Assembly: GCA_003523085.1 (NCBI GenBank)
Contig: DPHD01000033.1
Coordinates: forward strand, 13,546 to 48,031
Length of the DNA: 34,486 nucleotides
Reading direction: 5' to 3'
Source of the DNA: Oceanospirillaceae bacterium
GTDB taxonomy: Bacteria > Pseudomonadota > Gammaproteobacteria > Pseudomonadales > Balneatricaceae
Numbering within the stretch: position 1 is the first letter of the stretch; every line of letters begins with the position of its first letter. The translations under genes were made by a program, and so were the position numbers. Shown in pieces: positions 33,384-34,486 of the stretch. The notes beneath the pieces were generated by a model. The model had not been told where the DNA came from and made no database searches. It saw nothing but the letters and a program-made list of their open reading frames with translations.

Positions 33384-34430
33384 ATGTCCGATAAAAAACC
33401 TATTCGCTACGCATTTTTGCAAATTCCAAACTACTCCATGGTGACCTTTTCATCAGCCGTAGCCAGCCTTCGTGGCGCCAACTACATTAGTAAACAAGAG
33501 CTGTATGAATGGGAAATCGTGTCAATGGACGGCACGCCGGTAACGGCCAGTGTTGGTTTTGAAGTAACCCCCACCATCCATATAAACGACCTCAACCTTA
33601 ACGGCTTAGAGGCACTAATCGTCTGTGGCGGCACCTACATCGACCGCGCCTATGACAAAGGCACCCTCGCCTTTCTTCGTAAAGTTGCCAACGCCAAAGT
33701 TGCCGTCGGCTCTACCTGTACCGGTAGCTATTTATTAGCCTCTGCAGGCCTACTAGACGGCTACAAATCCACTATTCACTGGGAAAACTTGGCCAGCATG
33801 CGCGAAGAGTTCCCCAATGTATTGATGTCTTCTAACTTGTTTGCCATTGACCGTGACCGCTTTACTTGCTCTGGCGGCAACTCGTCGTTAGACATGATGT
33901 TACAGTTTGTGAGCAGCCATCATGGCCCAGAGTTGGCGGCTGCGGTGTCTGAAATGTTCATTATGGAACGTATACGCGACCATCACGACACCCAGCGTAT
34001 TCCATTACGCTTACACTTAGGCAACAGCCAGCCCAAGCTCATTGAAGCTGTGGCATTGATGGAAGCGAACCTTGAAGAAACCATTAGTTTGGATGATTTA
34101 GCACAGTATGTGGGTGTGTCGCGTCGTCAGCTAGAGCGGTTGTTCCAGAAACACCTCAAGTGCGTGCCCTCACGTTATTACTTAGAACTGCGCCTTAACC
34201 GTGCGCGCCAATTGCTGTTACAGACCAACTTATCCATCATCGACGTATCACTGGCTTGCGGTTTTGTATCGGCACCGCATTTCTCTAAGTGTTATCGCGA
34301 CTTCTTTGGTATTCCACCGAGGGAAGAGCGCCGCCGTTTCTCACCTGGTCAAAGCGTTAAGGTGGCTCAAGAATCAGTGGACACTGCGTCAGATTCAGAA
34401 TTGTCATCCTCAGCACAGCTGAGGTCCTGA
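33384..34430 (+). CDS. GbdR-like AraC-family regulator with GATase1-like domain
   Basis: The 348-residue protein has an N-terminal DJ-1/glutamine-amidotransferase-like ligand domain (about 10-190, with LIVCGG and VGSTCTGSYLLASAGLL) and a C-terminal AraC DNA-binding domain (about 225-325, SRRQLERLFQKHL, ACGFVSAPHFSKCYRDFFGIPP). Long stretches match Pseudomonas GbdR, the glycine-betaine/dimethylglycine activator, as I recall it, including MFI-ERIRD, LG-(N)-QPKLIEAVALMEANLEE and FGIPPREER. Related proteins CdhR and ArgR respond to carnitine and arginine, so the ligand is not certain. ATG 33384 was chosen over the TTG at 33348. The last nine codons lie in a dispersed palindromic repeat. Confidence 0.82.
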   Translation: MSDKKPIRYAFLQIPNYSMVTFSSAVASLRGANYISKQELYEWEIVSMDGTPVTASVGFEVTPTIHINDLNLNGLEALIVCGGTYIDRAYDKGTLAFLRKVANAKVAVGSTCTGSYLLASAGLLDGYKSTIHWENLASMREEFPNVLMSSNLFAIDRDRFTCSGGNSSLDMMLQFVSSHHGPELAAAVSEMFIMERIRDHHDTQRIPLRLHLGNSQPKLIEAVALMEANLEETISLDDLAQYVGVSRRQLERLFQKHLKCVPSRYYLELRLNRARQLLLQTNLSIIDVSLACGFVSAPHFSKCYRDFFGIPPREERRRFSPGQSVKVAQESVDTASDSELSSSAQLRS

Positions 34431-34446
34431 CTTGCGCCAGGATGAC
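34403..34446. repeat. REP-like palindromic repeat overlapping the regulator's 3' end
   Basis: Outer arms gtcatcct (34403-34410) and aggatgac (34439-34446) enclose an inner hairpin CCTCAGC-ACA-GCTGAGG (34408-34424). The regulator's stop codon at 34428-34430 lies inside. The arms resemble GTCATCCT/GTCATTCC-type dispersed intergenic repeats of many bacteria. Confidence 0.6.
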
Positions 34447-34463
34447 GGTGGCACAGGCGCATT

Positions 34464-34486
34464 GTCATTCCGGCGCAGGCCCCATG
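34464..34486. repeat. second dispersed-repeat unit, cut by the window edge
   Basis: gtcattccggcgcaggcc (34464-34481) is the usual half of a GTCATTCCGGC-type palindromic repeat. The partner half would lie beyond the window. Confidence 0.5.

Overview
The window is chromosomal DNA of a gammaproteobacterium, most likely a marine member of the Oceanospirillales/Pseudomonadales side. The main evidence is the right half: leuC-leuD-leuB-asd-fimV-truA-trpF-(trpBA)-accD-folC-dedD-cvpA-purF-metZ is the block order I know from Pseudomonas, here with trpB and trpA inserted after trpF. An E. coli-type acnB and a FimV-like protein fit the same placement. No plasmid, phage or insertion-sequence genes were seen, and no rRNA or tRNA.

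Left part (1-11941) is accessory metabolism centred on taurine/sulfonate sulfur. It holds the N-terminal 620 codons of a SoeA-type molybdopterin sulfite dehydrogenase (cut by the window edge), a taurine:pyruvate aminotransferase (tpa) with its own terminator, a MocR/TauR-type regulator, and a short phosphate acetyltransferase between two EamA/DMT-family transporters, downstream of miaE. Together they suggest taurine -> sulfoacetaldehyde -> (Xsc, not in the window) acetyl phosphate + sulfite, with Pta and SoeABC finishing the products. Between these genes lie an unrecognised 58-residue protein gene with a very strong ribosome binding site, a rhodanese-loop DUF442-type sulfurtransferase, an FAD monooxygenase with an N-terminal DnaJ-like CxxCxGxG pair, and a frameshifted, shortened chemoreceptor-like gene.

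Middle (12196-15851): acnB with a terminator, then a PleD-like response regulator-diguanylate cyclase with an intact GGEEF active site and RxxD inhibitory site.

Right part (15866-31753) is the long minus-strand housekeeping block for leucine, aspartate-family, tryptophan, fatty acid, folate, purine and methionine biosynthesis, read from leuC at the right towards metZ at the left. The leu promoter has a perfect TATAAT and a poor -35 with direct repeats just upstream. The repeat motif recurs in front of the nearby lysR gene, which suggests LysR control. Facing the leu operon is a yebG-like gene with an almost ideal LexA box over its promoter. The window ends with a GbdR-like AraC-family regulator whose last codons run into a dispersed palindromic repeat.
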